The notes beneath the pieces are model-generated. The model ran no database searches, had not been told where the DNA came from, and saw only the letters and a list, made by a program, of their open reading frames with translations. From Corynebacterium kroppenstedtii (GTDB lineage: Bacteria; Actinomycetota; Actinomycetes; Mycobacteriales; Mycobacteriaceae): DNA of 21,674 nucleotides. This document shows positions 14,728-21,674 of the stretch, one piece after another; positions within the stretch are counted from its first letter, which is position 1; every line of letters begins with the position of its first letter. The translations under genes and the position numbers were made by a program. Where the stretch lies: positions 1 through 21,674 of the forward strand of contig NZ_QFRA01000031.1 in NCBI RefSeq assembly GCF_003243515.1, given 5' to 3'.

Positions 14728-15810
14728 ATGAGTGCAGAGACACCAATGACCACTCCATCTAGCGCCGGAGCTGTGACATTCCAGCCCGCCGGATCCCATC
14801 TTCCCTCCGCTGCTGACCAGGCAGGATTATCATCCCCCAGTAACGGAGATATCCCGCCAAAGGCCCAAGGCGGCCACAACGCACCAGGAAAAGTCCGCGC
14901 CGGTGACCGAATCTTCCACGGCTTGGCGACGGGGTCCGCGATGATGATCACCGTCATCATCGCTGCTATCGGAGCGTTTTTGCTGTGGCGTGCAGTCCCC
15001 GCACTACGGAACAACACCGAGAACTTCTTTACTTACAGCGGTGACTGGAATACCGCGACGACGTCTGCCATGCACTTCGGTATTCCGAACCTATTCTTTG
15101 TCACCGTGACAGTGTCCCTGGTGGCCCTTGTGTTGGCGATGCCAGTCGCGCTCGGGATAGCGATCTTTTTAGCGCAATACTGCCCCCAGCGATTCGTCAA
15201 ACCGATCGCGTTTATTGTTGACCTTCTTGCAGCCGTTCCCTCTATTGTTTTTGGTTTGTGGGGAGCCCAAGTTCTGGGGCCAAAACTCGGGGGCGTCTAT
15301 GAATGGATTCATTCCTGGGCAGGTCAGTTCATTCTTTTCAAAACCTTTGCTAATTCCCCTGCTTTCGCAACAAGTAGAAACCTGTTGACCGGTGGGATCG
15401 TCTTAGCCATCATGATCCTTCCCGTGATCGCGGCAACGGCCCGAGAAGTTTTTGTTCAAACTCCACAAAGCCACATTGAATCTGCCTTGGCATTAGGAGC
15501 AACCCGATGGGAAGTCGTCAGGTTGACCGTCTTACCTTTCGGCTTTTCGGGATATATTTCCGGAGCCATGCTGGGGTTAGGCCGCGCCCTCGGCGAAACA
15601 ATGGCCCTGTACTTAGTGATCTCACCGAGCTCAGAATTCCGCGGATCCCTCTTCGACGGTGGCACGACGTTCGCCACGGCCATTGCGAACGCCGCTCAAG
15701 AGTTTAATAACAACACTCAGGCGGGAGCCTACATTTCGGCTGGCCTCGTTCTTTTCCTCTTGACGTTTGTCGTCAATGCCATCGCCCGGGCCATTGTGGC
15801 GAAGAGATAA
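14728..15810 (+). CDS. pstC: Phosphate ABC transporter permease PstC
   Basis: PstC is one of the two membrane subunits of the high-affinity phosphate importer. The 360-aa protein has a Pro/Ser/Gly-rich N-terminal cytoplasmic tail of about 60 residues, then about six transmembrane segments; the first is near 70-90 and another near 122-148. The EAA loop that docks PstB reads ESALALGATRWEVVRLTVLP (251-270), followed by GLGRALGETMAL. LLAAVPSIVFGLWG at 166-179 is also typical of PstC. The ATG at 14728 lacks a clear ribosome-binding site, and the ATG at 14746 is an alternative start. It lies in the operon between pstS and pstA, with a 63-bp gap to the latter. Confidence 0.94.
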   Translation: MSAETPMTTPSSAGAVTFQPAGSHLPSAADQAGLSSPSNGDIPPKAQGGHNAPGKVRAGDRIFHGLATGSAMMITVIIAAIGAFLLWRAVPALRNNTENFFTYSGDWNTATTSAMHFGIPNLFFVTVTVSLVALVLAMPVALGIAIFLAQYCPQRFVKPIAFIVDLLAAVPSIVFGLWGAQVLGPKLGGVYEWIHSWAGQFILFKTFANSPAFATSRNLLTGGIVLAIMILPVIAATAREVFVQTPQSHIESALALGATRWEVVRLTVLPFGFSGYISGAMLGLGRALGETMALYLVISPSSEFRGSLFDGGTTFATAIANAAQEFNNNTQAGAYISAGLVLFLLTFVVNAIARAIVAKR

Positions 15811-15873
15811 ACGCAGAGATAAGCCCCGACCCGCCACACCAGCTATCAGTTACACAAAGTAGGGAGCGCCACG

Positions 15874-16815
15874 ATGTCACACGCGGTCTCATCGCCAGCA
15901 TTACAACCACATATTTCTCCGCATCAAAAAATCGAACCCTCCACAACCTTTACTGCTATTTCGACTCGTCGAAAAGTGACGAATGAAATAGCGCGGGTTC
16001 TTGTTTTTGCGACGGTGATCGTCGCGTTCATTCCGCTGCTATGGGTGCTGTGGGAGCTGGTCTTACGCGGTGCCGCCGTCACCTTGAGTTCCACCTGGTG
16101 GATGAAGTCCCAGATGGGGATTATCGAATCCCAGGCCGGTGGCGGTGCGTATCACGCGATTATGGGGACGCTCATCCAAGCGCTCATAACTTCGGCGCTT
16201 TCGATCCCGATTGGTGTGCTCACGGGAATCTATTTAGTTGAATACGCAGGACAATCGCGTCTGGGGCAAGTGACCACCTTTATGGTTGATATCTTGATGG
16301 GCGTGCCCTCTATCGTTGCGGCGCTCTTCATTTATTCGCTATGGGTAGTGCTCTTCGGATTTGAACGCTCAGGTATGGCAGTTTCTCTGGCCTTAGTTCT
16401 GCTTATGGTCCCGGTGATTATCCGAAACACCGAAGAGATGTTGCGGGTCGTTCCTCAAGACCTGCGAGAAGCTGCCTACGCATTGGGAGTTCCGAAATGG
16501 AAAACTATTGCCCGTATCGTTCTTCCCACTGCAATGTCGGGCATTATCACGGGAATCATGTTGTCGGTCGCCAGGATCATGGGGGAATCAGCGCCCGTTC
16601 TCATCTTGGTTGGATATAACGTCGGTACGAATTTCAATCCGGTCGAAGGGCCACAAACGTCGCTTCCGTTGATGATGTTGGCCATGTATAAAGCGGGAAC
16701 TACGGGTGCAGCCGTCGACAAGATGTGGGGTGCGGCCTTCACACTCGTCGTCATCATTGCTGTATTGACTATTGCGGCTCGGCTCATTTCCCGTCGGTTC
16801 TCGGTCAAAGCATAA
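15874..16815 (+). CDS. pstA: Phosphate ABC transporter permease PstA
   Basis: PstA is the second membrane subunit of the phosphate channel. The 313-aa protein has a cytoplasmic N-terminus of about 38 residues, then about six transmembrane helices, the first near 41-62. The EAA loop is LREAAYALGVPKWKTIARIV at 197-216, followed by LSVARIMGESAPV, characteristic of PstA. LMGVPSIVAALFIYSLW (141-157) matches the paralogous region of PstC. The start is set by the ribosome-binding site AGGGAG at 15861-15866, 7 nt before the ATG. It is followed by pstB after 67 bp. Confidence 0.95.
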   Translation: MSHAVSSPALQPHISPHQKIEPSTTFTAISTRRKVTNEIARVLVFATVIVAFIPLLWVLWELVLRGAAVTLSSTWWMKSQMGIIESQAGGGAYHAIMGTLIQALITSALSIPIGVLTGIYLVEYAGQSRLGQVTTFMVDILMGVPSIVAALFIYSLWVVLFGFERSGMAVSLALVLLMVPVIIRNTEEMLRVVPQDLREAAYALGVPKWKTIARIVLPTAMSGIITGIMLSVARIMGESAPVLILVGYNVGTNFNPVEGPQTSLPLMMLAMYKAGTTGAAVDKMWGAAFTLVVIIAVLTIAARLISRRFSVKA

Positions 16816-16882
16816 GACTTACGGCCCGGGAACTGGCGGTCCGGACAATTATCTGCACACGGTTACAAGGAGAACGGTCACG

Positions 16883-17659
16883 ATGGCTAAGCGCTTAGAT
16901 CTAGAAGATGTCAATATTTTTTACGGAGACTTCCACGCGGTTCAGGACGTCACGATGCATGTTCCGCCTCGATCTGTGACCGCTTTTATTGGACCGTCGG
17001 GATGCGGTAAATCCACCGTGCTCAGGACAATTAACCGGATGCATGAAGTGACGCCCGGGGCATATGTCACGGGGTCGATCAAGCTAGACGGGGAAGACAT
17101 TTACGATGCCAAAGTTGATCCCGTCGCCGTGCGAAACACCATCGGTATGGTTTTCCAAAAAGCGAACCCTTTTCCAACAATGTCCATTGAAGACAATGTC
17201 GTCGCAGGATTAAAACTATCTGGCGTCAAGAACAAAGCGCGTTTGAAAGAAGTGGCCGAACGGTCGCTGCGTAGTGCGAACCTCTGGGATGAGGTGAAAG
17301 ACCGACTGGATAAACCAGGTGGAGGGCTCTCCGGTGGTCAGCAGCAGCGATTGTGCATCGCGCGTGCGATAGCCGTGGAGCCAGAGGTGTTGCTCATGGA
17401 CGAGCCCTGCTCTGCGCTTGATCCCATTTCCACGTTGGCGGTGGAAGATCTCATTCGCGAGCTGAAGAAAGAATTCACCATCGTCATCGTTACCCACAAC
17501 ATGCAGCAAGCTGCACGCGTCAGCGACCAAACAGCTTTTTTCTCGCTCGAATCGACGGGTAAGCCAGGCCGGCTCGTCGAAACTGGACCGACACAAGAAA
17601 TCTTCGAGCGCCCTACGCGGAAAGAAACGGAAGACTACATTTCCGGTCGGTTCGGATAG
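16883..17659 (+). CDS. pstB: Phosphate ABC transporter ATPase PstB
   Basis: PstB hydrolyses ATP to power phosphate import (EC 7.3.2.1). The 258-aa protein shows Walker A GPSGCGKST (37-45), Q-loop FQKANPFP (91-98), ABC signature LSGGQQQR (149-156), Walker B VLLMDEP (169-175) with E174, and H-loop H205. The PstB-type features NRMHEV and PGAYVTGSIKLDGEDIY are present. The frame is open to 16772, but AAGGAG at 16867-16872 marks the ATG at 16883 as the start. It is the last gene of pstSCAB. A small CGGAC-GGTA-GTCCG hairpin lies at 17682-17695 downstream, without a T-tail. Confidence 0.96.
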   Translation: MAKRLDLEDVNIFYGDFHAVQDVTMHVPPRSVTAFIGPSGCGKSTVLRTINRMHEVTPGAYVTGSIKLDGEDIYDAKVDPVAVRNTIGMVFQKANPFPTMSIEDNVVAGLKLSGVKNKARLKEVAERSLRSANLWDEVKDRLDKPGGGLSGGQQQRLCIARAIAVEPEVLLMDEPCSALDPISTLAVEDLIRELKKEFTIVIVTHNMQQAARVSDQTAFFSLESTGKPGRLVETGPTQEIFERPTRKETEDYISGRFG

Positions 17660-17734
17660 CAACTCACATTAGTAGGTTATGCGGACGGTAGTCCGACGGG
17701 ACACGGAGCGCTCATAGGTCAGGGTGTCGAAACA

Positions 17735-18000
17735 TACTGTCGTGAAAAAGTGACAGAGCCCATACTGCGCCACGGGCGAAGACATGAGATAGTCATAGGG
17801 GTGTGCAACCACATCCGCATTGGCTGGGCAAGGTGGGGTGGTTGCGGACCGGTGTTCGCGGGCACAGCGCCCGACACAGCAGGTAGCTCACGCGGACATC
17901 CAGATCAGAGGGCGAACTGGGGGTCATTCGGGCCTAGGGGAGTCCTGCAAACTTGTCAGCGTAACCGGATGGTGGCGTCATGACGTGTCCCGAACAGGAG
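17735..18000 (+). promoter_or_regulatory. Long, foldable leader region upstream of deoD
   Basis: The 346 bp between pstB and deoD hold no credible gene. A TACTGT -10 candidate at 17735-17740 would give a leader of about 260 nt. It contains an 8-bp stem GCAACCAC (17805-17812) / GTGGTTGC (17838-17845). Next comes a hairpin CGGGC (17859-17863) / GCCCG (17869-17873), extended by GTGT (17852-17855) / ACAC (17874-17877). I could not match it to a riboswitch class I know. The end is set at the Shine-Dalgarno AGGAG (17996-18000). Confidence 0.35.
17976..17985. promoter_or_regulatory. Palindrome CGTCATGACG before deoD
   Basis: A perfect 10-bp palindrome ends 10 nt before the deoD Shine-Dalgarno. It could be the core of a dimeric repressor site for the deoD-MFS operon, or a small hairpin near the ribosome-binding site. 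No regulator gene is adjacent. Confidence 0.3.
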
Positions 18001-18005
18001 AAAAC

Positions 18006-18722
18006 ATGGGCCGACAATCAACTCCGCATATCAACCCGAACGGCGTACCCATCGCCGAAACCATCCTCCTGCCCGGTGACCCGCTCCGCGCAAAATTCAT
18101 CGCAGAGACCTACCTGGACGACGCTGTCCAGTTCAACTCCGTCCGCAACGCTTTCGGCTACACCGGCACCTACCAGGGTAAAGAAGTTTCGGTGATGGGG
18201 TCGGGGATGGGCATCCCCTCTATCTCCCTCTACGCCTGGGAGCTCATCCATGACTTCGGTGTCAAGAAACTCGTCCGCGTCGGCTCATGTGGCTCACTGC
18301 AGAAAGATCTCGATCTTTACGACGTCGTCATCGGGCAAGCTGCCTGCACCGACTCGAATTTCCTGTCCCAGTACAACCTGCCTGGGGTGTATGCGCCGAT
18401 CGCATCGTATCGGTTGATCGAGGACGTTCGAACCCGTGCGAAGGAGGCCGGAATCACCACCCACGTGGGCAACGTCCTGAGCTCTGACGTGTTCTACAAC
18501 TACCAGGACGACGTCAACCAACGGTGGGCTGCAATGGGTGTCCTCGCTGTGGAAATGGAATCTGCCGGGTTGTATGCCACCGCCGCAGAAGCAGGTGTTG
18601 AAGCACTGGGGATTTTCACCGTCAGCGACAACATCGTGACGGGCGAGGCCACCACCGCCAGCGAACGGGAAAAAGCATTTACCACCATGATGGAGCTCGC
18701 GCTTCCACTCGCGGCGATCTAA
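18006..18722 (+). CDS. deoD: Purine nucleoside phosphorylase, DeoD type
   Basis: DeoD cleaves purine (deoxy)ribonucleosides with phosphate to free base and (deoxy)ribose-1-phosphate in nucleoside salvage. The 238-aa length matches the hexameric bacterial family (E. coli 239 aa). The phosphate-binding residues are PGDPLRAK (23-30, R28), R47 and LVRVGSCG (89-96, R91, S94). Nucleoside contacts are VEMES (182-186). The catalytic Asp is D208 in SDNIVTGE with R221 behind it; the His after this Asp in E. coli is Asn here. The frame is open to 17820, but AGGAG at 17996-18000, 5 nt before the ATG at 18006, fixes the start. It forms a two-gene unit with the MFS gene 10 bp downstream. Confidence 0.95.
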   Translation: MGRQSTPHINPNGVPIAETILLPGDPLRAKFIAETYLDDAVQFNSVRNAFGYTGTYQGKEVSVMGSGMGIPSISLYAWELIHDFGVKKLVRVGSCGSLQKDLDLYDVVIGQAACTDSNFLSQYNLPGVYAPIASYRLIEDVRTRAKEAGITTHVGNVLSSDVFYNYQDDVNQRWAAMGVLAVEMESAGLYATAAEAGVEALGIFTVSDNIVTGEATTASEREKAFTTMMELALPLAAI

Positions 18723-18732
18723 GCAGGCAACG

Positions 18733-20166
18733 ATGGCACATACTGAAACAGCAACACTCGCCCCGGAGAAGGCCGGCAAAAAGGTACTTAACCCCAAAGC
18801 CGCCGTTCCCGTTATTTTATTTACCTTCGTCTTCAGCTTGGTCATTGACAACGGCTTTAAGTTCATGTCCAAGCCCATTGCCGACGACCTCCACCTCTCT
18901 GCAACAACAGTGAGCCTGCAAGCCACACTGGCAGGAATTGTCATCGGCATCGGCGCTGTGGTGTATGCCGCTCTTGCCGATACTTTCAGCATCAAAAAGC
19001 TGTTGTACGTAGGGATCGGGCTCACCGTCATTGGTTCCATCATCGGGTTTGTTTTCCAACACTCCTGGCCCATGGTGCTGACCGGGCGAATTATCCAAAC
19101 CACCGGATTAGCCGGGGCGGAGACGCTCTACGTCATCTACGTCACCAAGCACATCTCTGCGAAAGACCAGAAGACGTACCTCGGGTTCTCTACCGCTGCG
19201 TTCCAATTGGCCATGTTGATCGGTGTGCTCACCAGCGGATTCGTGTCCACGTACATTTCGTGGACCGCAATGTTCTTGGTCTCTGCGGCTCTTATCCTCG
19301 CAGTGCCTTTCATCGCGAAAACGGTGCCCGATGATGAAAAAGTCAGCGCCAACTTGGATGTCATCGGGCTCTTCCTCATCGGTGTCTTCGCCACATTCGC
19401 CGTCATCTTCATGCAAGAGTTTCAGCTGATCTACGCCGTGATTTCAGTCATCGGTGTTGTGCTCTTCGCGGTGTACATCAAGATGAACAACAAGGCCCTC
19501 GTCCGGCCAGAATTCTTCCTCAACGGCCGCTACGTGTGGGCCCTCGTCGTCGTCCTCATCTTGTATTCCGTGCAGTTGGGGTACATTTTCTTCTTTCCCT
19601 TCATCGTGTCCACCCTGCACGGGTTGGGAACTGATACGGCATCCATGTTGATCGCGCCGGGCTACGCCTGCGCAACCGCCGTCGGAGCGGCGTCGGGTGC
19701 TATCGCGAAGGTGCTGAAAACACGGCCGGCTATCATTATCGCGTTGTCCTCGATTTGCGGTGCCCTTGTTATCCCCGCAATTATTCCCGACACATCCCTG
19801 TGGTTGTTGATTCTTTCCATGATGTTCTTCGGGAGCGGATTCGCGCTCATGTATGCACCGCTGATGGCCTCAGCGATTAAGAAGATTCCGGCCGAGAAAA
19901 CGGGCGTTGCTATCGGTTTTTACAACCTGACCATTAACATCGCGATCCCCGTTGGCATTGCGTACACGGCTAAGCTGATCGATATCGAACCGACGTTCCT
20001 CAGCGGGCTGACGCAGGGCTCAGGACACACAGCCCACGCTTATGCCACCGTGTCGTGGATCCTCGCAGGCATTACCGCCGTGGCCTTCGTCGTTTATGTG
20101 GCGTCCGATCGATATCTCACCAGGAGAGAGAAGCGGCGTGGTGAGACGCTCGATGGGGCATCCTAG
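18733..20166 (+). CDS. MFS transporter (DHA2-like), possible nucleoside transporter
   Basis: This 477-aa, very hydrophobic protein has about 12-14 predicted membrane spans. MFS motif A appears as YAALADTFSIKKLLYVG (78-94) between helices 2 and 3. A motif-B-like stretch LTGRIIQTTGLAGAETL lies at 116-132. The length and layout resemble the 14-span DHA2 group, which contains many drug-efflux pumps, but it sits 10 bp behind deoD and is surely cotranscribed with it. The operon context suggests import of purine nucleosides or export of a purine-related compound. This is inference; the sequence alone does not give the substrate. The ribosome-binding site is weak (GCAGG), so translation may be coupled to deoD. 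Its stop codon shares a CTAG with the phoU stop on the other strand. Confidence 0.85.
   Translation: MAHTETATLAPEKAGKKVLNPKAAVPVILFTFVFSLVIDNGFKFMSKPIADDLHLSATTVSLQATLAGIVIGIGAVVYAALADTFSIKKLLYVGIGLTVIGSIIGFVFQHSWPMVLTGRIIQTTGLAGAETLYVIYVTKHISAKDQKTYLGFSTAAFQLAMLIGVLTSGFVSTYISWTAMFLVSAALILAVPFIAKTVPDDEKVSANLDVIGLFLIGVFATFAVIFMQEFQLIYAVISVIGVVLFAVYIKMNNKALVRPEFFLNGRYVWALVVVLILYSVQLGYIFFFPFIVSTLHGLGTDTASMLIAPGYACATAVGAASGAIAKVLKTRPAIIIALSSICGALVIPAIIPDTSLWLLILSMMFFGSGFALMYAPLMASAIKKIPAEKTGVAIGFYNLTINIAIPVGIAYTAKLIDIEPTFLSGLTQGSGHTAHAYATVSWILAGITAVAFVVYVASDRYLTRREKRRGETLDGAS
20163..20166. other. CTAG shared by two convergent stop codons
   Basis: The MFS gene stops with TAG at 20164-20166 and phoU with TAG at 20163-20165 on the other strand. 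One CTAG palindrome therefore ends both genes, and no terminator fits between them. Confidence 0.9.
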
Positions 20167-20897
20167 AACGTTCCGCCGTAGCGCTGCTGGATTTCGTCAA
20201 AGTGGCGGGTGAACGTGGCTTCGCGGTCGCGTTCATCTTTTCCGCCCACGTACTCTTCCGGGCGCATACCCGTCGCCAAGTAAATAACGCGCGCACCAAT
20301 TTGGACCGCGTGATCGGAATAACGCTCGTAGTAGCGCGATAGCAAGGTGACGTCCACGGCGTTCGTCGTCGTGTATGGCCACTCACGCTGCGTCGTCAAG
20401 ACAAAAATGTGGTGGTGGAGGTCATCGATGGCGTCGTCGTCGCGGGCCAACTGCAATGCCAGCTCCGGATCGTAGGACACCAGGACGTCGTGCAAGGTAG
20501 CCGTGATATCCAAACACTGCTTCGCCATCTCGGAGAAGTACGGCACCATGGATTCCGGAACCGCGCAATCCGGGTGGCGGCGGCGGGCTACCTTCGCGAT
20601 GTGCACCATCAGCGCCGACATCCGCGACAGATCTTCCACAATGTACGTGCCGGAAACCACACGGCGAAGATCCCGGGCCACCGGGCTTTCTAACGCCAGA
20701 AGCTGAAAAGCTTGTTGTTCGCACTTCACGCGAAGCTCTTCGACATCCTCCACGCTGGTCAACACATCTTCTGCAGAAGCGAGATCAGCGCTCAATAACG
20801 CTCGGGAAGCATGCGACGCCATCTCTTTAATCGAATCGCACATGATGATGAGATTATGGGCGAATTCCGCCAAGTGTTCCCGATAATCGTCTCTCAT
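20163..20897 (-). CDS. phoU: Phosphate-signalling/transport accessory protein PhoU
   Basis: PhoU couples the Pst transporter to the phosphate-sensing kinase and limits phosphate uptake. The 244-aa protein consists of two three-helix-bundle repeats. The metal-site region of the first repeat is IVEDLSRMSALMVHIAK (86-102) and that of the second is RYYERYSDHAVQIGARV (188-204), with the conserved D195 in ERYSDHA. It begins MRDDYREHL, typical of actinobacterial PhoU/PhoY. Unlike the arrangement in E. coli it is not in the pst operon but faces it from downstream, as in mycobacteria. A TAAACT hexamer 8 nt before the ATG suggests a nearly leaderless mRNA. Confidence 0.93.
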   Translation of the reverse strand: MRDDYREHLAEFAHNLIIMCDSIKEMASHASRALLSADLASAEDVLTSVEDVEELRVKCEQQAFQLLALESPVARDLRRVVSGTYIVEDLSRMSALMVHIAKVARRRHPDCAVPESMVPYFSEMAKQCLDITATLHDVLVSYDPELALQLARDDDAIDDLHHHIFVLTTQREWPYTTTNAVDVTLLSRYYERYSDHAVQIGARVIYLATGMRPEEYVGGKDERDREATFTRHFDEIQQRYGGTF

Positions 20898-20905
20898 GAT
20901 GGCCT

Positions 20906-20911
20906 AGTTTA
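20906..20911 (-). promoter_or_regulatory. -10 hexamer TAAACT for phoU
   Basis: TAAACT (minus) ends 8 nt before the phoU ATG at 20897. No Shine-Dalgarno is evident. The transcription start would be at or one base before the ATG. Confidence 0.4.
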
Positions 20912-20931
20912 GGACAAATCGGCTAACAACG

Positions 20932-20946
20932 CTTGGCTAACCCAAG
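20932..20946 (-). terminator. Small hairpin downstream of dus
   Basis: CTTGG (20932-20936) and CCAAG (20942-20946) form a 5-bp stem with a 5-nt loop, 26 nt after the dus stop. There is no T-tail. It could weakly separate dus from phoU. Confidence 0.25.
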
Positions 20947-20972
20947 GCCACGCAGCTCACACCGACCCCGAA

Positions 20973-21674
20973 TTAGCCACCCGAGTGCATGATGTCCGCA
21001 CCAGCGGGGACAGTACGGTCATCCGGATCATCCAACCATCCCTCCGGCAACGTCACTGCCTTCGCGGACCCCTGGCGGCCACGAGGACCATCGGCATCGT
21101 CGGGAAGAGCCGACGCCAACGCCGGATCGCTCACCACCGTATTCAGGATTTCTTCCAGCTCATCAATGCTCGTGATGCGCGTGACCTTCTGACGCAAGTC
21201 CGACCCCGCAGGGTAGCCGCGCAAATACCAGCCCATGTGTTTCCGCATGTCCCGGCACGCGGTGGACTCCCCGGAGTGAGCCGCTAACAACCGGGTGTGG
21301 CGCAGAATCACATCGCATACCTTCGCGAATGTGGGCTGAGCGGGGAGGGGCTCGCCGCGCAGGGCTGCCGATAGCTCCGCAAACAACCACGGGCGGCCCA
21401 AACAACCGCGCCCCACAACCACACCGTCGCAGCCCGTCTGATCCATCATGTCCGCGGCATCCGTCGCCTTGAAAATGTCGCCATTGCCGAGAACCGGCAC
21501 GCCCGTTCCCGCCAAATGCTCCTTGAGGTCCCCGATGCGGTTCCAGTCCGAAGTTCCCGAATAACGTTGCGCTGCCGTCCGCGCGTGTAACGCCACAGCC
21601 TGGGCGCCCTCCGCGGCGGCAATCGCACCCGCGTCCAAAAACGTCAGATGGTCGTCGTCGATACCCGTCCGCAT
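20973..21674 (-). CDS. dus: tRNA-dihydrouridine synthase, N-terminus beyond window
   Basis: Dus enzymes reduce uridines in the tRNA D-loop with FMN and NADPH. The visible 233 residues are the C-terminal two thirds of a DusB-like protein. They include the tRNA/FMN segment LHARTAAQRYSGTSDW (29-44 of the visible part), the FMN-phosphate loops GNGDI (63-67) and VVVGRGCLGRPWLF (85-98), and the helical-domain signature MRKHMGWYLRG (143-153). The first visible Met is internal (family context K-x-R-x-G-I-D), and the gene runs off the window edge at 21674. The tail after about residue 185 is a variable, Asp/Gly/Pro-rich extension. A dus gene close to phoY2 is also found in mycobacteria. Confidence 0.93.
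   Translation of the reverse strand: MRTGIDDDHLTFLDAGAIAAAEGAQAVALHARTAAQRYSGTSDWNRIGDLKEHLAGTGVPVLGNGDIFKATDAADMMDQTGCDGVVVGRGCLGRPWLFAELSAALRGEPLPAQPTFAKVCDVILRHTRLLAAHSGESTACRDMRKHMGWYLRGYPAGSDLRQKVTRITSIDELEEILNTVVSDPALASALPDDADGPRGRQGSAKAVTLPEGWLDDPDDRTVPAGADIMHSGG

Noticed and set aside
17834..17848. T-box-like GGGGTGGTTGCGGAC
   Set aside because: It lacks the AGGGTGGNACCGCG consensus, a Stem I and an aminoacyl-tRNA or amino-acid gene downstream.
17820..18005. Upstream extension of the deoD frame (62 codons)
   Set aside because: DeoD proteins are about 239 aa, and AGGAG directly before 18006 fixes the start.

Overview
The window looks like chromosomal DNA of a Corynebacterium or a close relative (Actinobacteria, Mycobacteriales). 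The evidence is gene content and order. A mycothiol synthase (mshD) sits behind a GlnR-type regulator and ahead of pstSCAB, with phoU and a dus gene downstream on the other strand, as in mycobacteria (lmeA-glnR-mshD-phoT...phoY2...dus). pabC and a DUF1794/nitrobindin-like gene are also neighbours in that mycobacterial order. The moderately high GC content and the many TAnnnT -10 hexamers 6-8 nt before start codons fit this group too. The species is not proven; C. kroppenstedtii-like is only a guess.

Layout. 182-2524: divergent ygfZ-like (-) and pabC (+), both with starts that look leaderless. 2525-3831: gene-poor DNA with frame-broken remnants of small membrane or secreted proteins on the minus strand. 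3832-6774 (-): a large fused FAD/Fe-S D-2-hydroxyacid dehydrogenase. 6775-7044: a divergent regulatory region with a TTGACA promoter, a palindrome in its spacer and a RosR-like operator over the -10 region. 7045-7537: a YceI-family gene split by a frameshift. 7683-8579: hchA (Hsp31/glyoxalase III). 8655-9590: a secreted lipase. 9630-11358 (-): a nitrobindin-like protein and an LmeA-like DUF2993 protein. 11466-13353 (+): a GlnR-type regulator and mshD. 13530-17659 (+): pstSCAB, preceded by a PHO-box-like direct repeat. 18006-20166 (+): deoD plus an MFS transporter, behind a long leader that can fold. 20163-20897 (-): phoU, convergent with the MFS gene through a shared CTAG. 20973-21674 (-): a dus gene cut by the window edge.

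Functional logic. The right half is a phosphate-uptake block: PstS binds phosphate, PstC/PstA form the channel, PstB drives it and PhoU modulates it. Inserted in it is a purine salvage pair, and DeoD consumes phosphate. The left-centre (2.5-9.6 kb) is an accessory stretch between the conserved neighbours pabC and DUF1794, and both broken loci lie there. I found no IS element, CRISPR array, tRNA or rRNA. No clearly new multi-gene system is visible. The best leads are the RosR-like control of a broken yceI, the decayed 2.7-3.75 kb locus, the deoD leader, and an Hsp31 that seems to lack two metal ligands.
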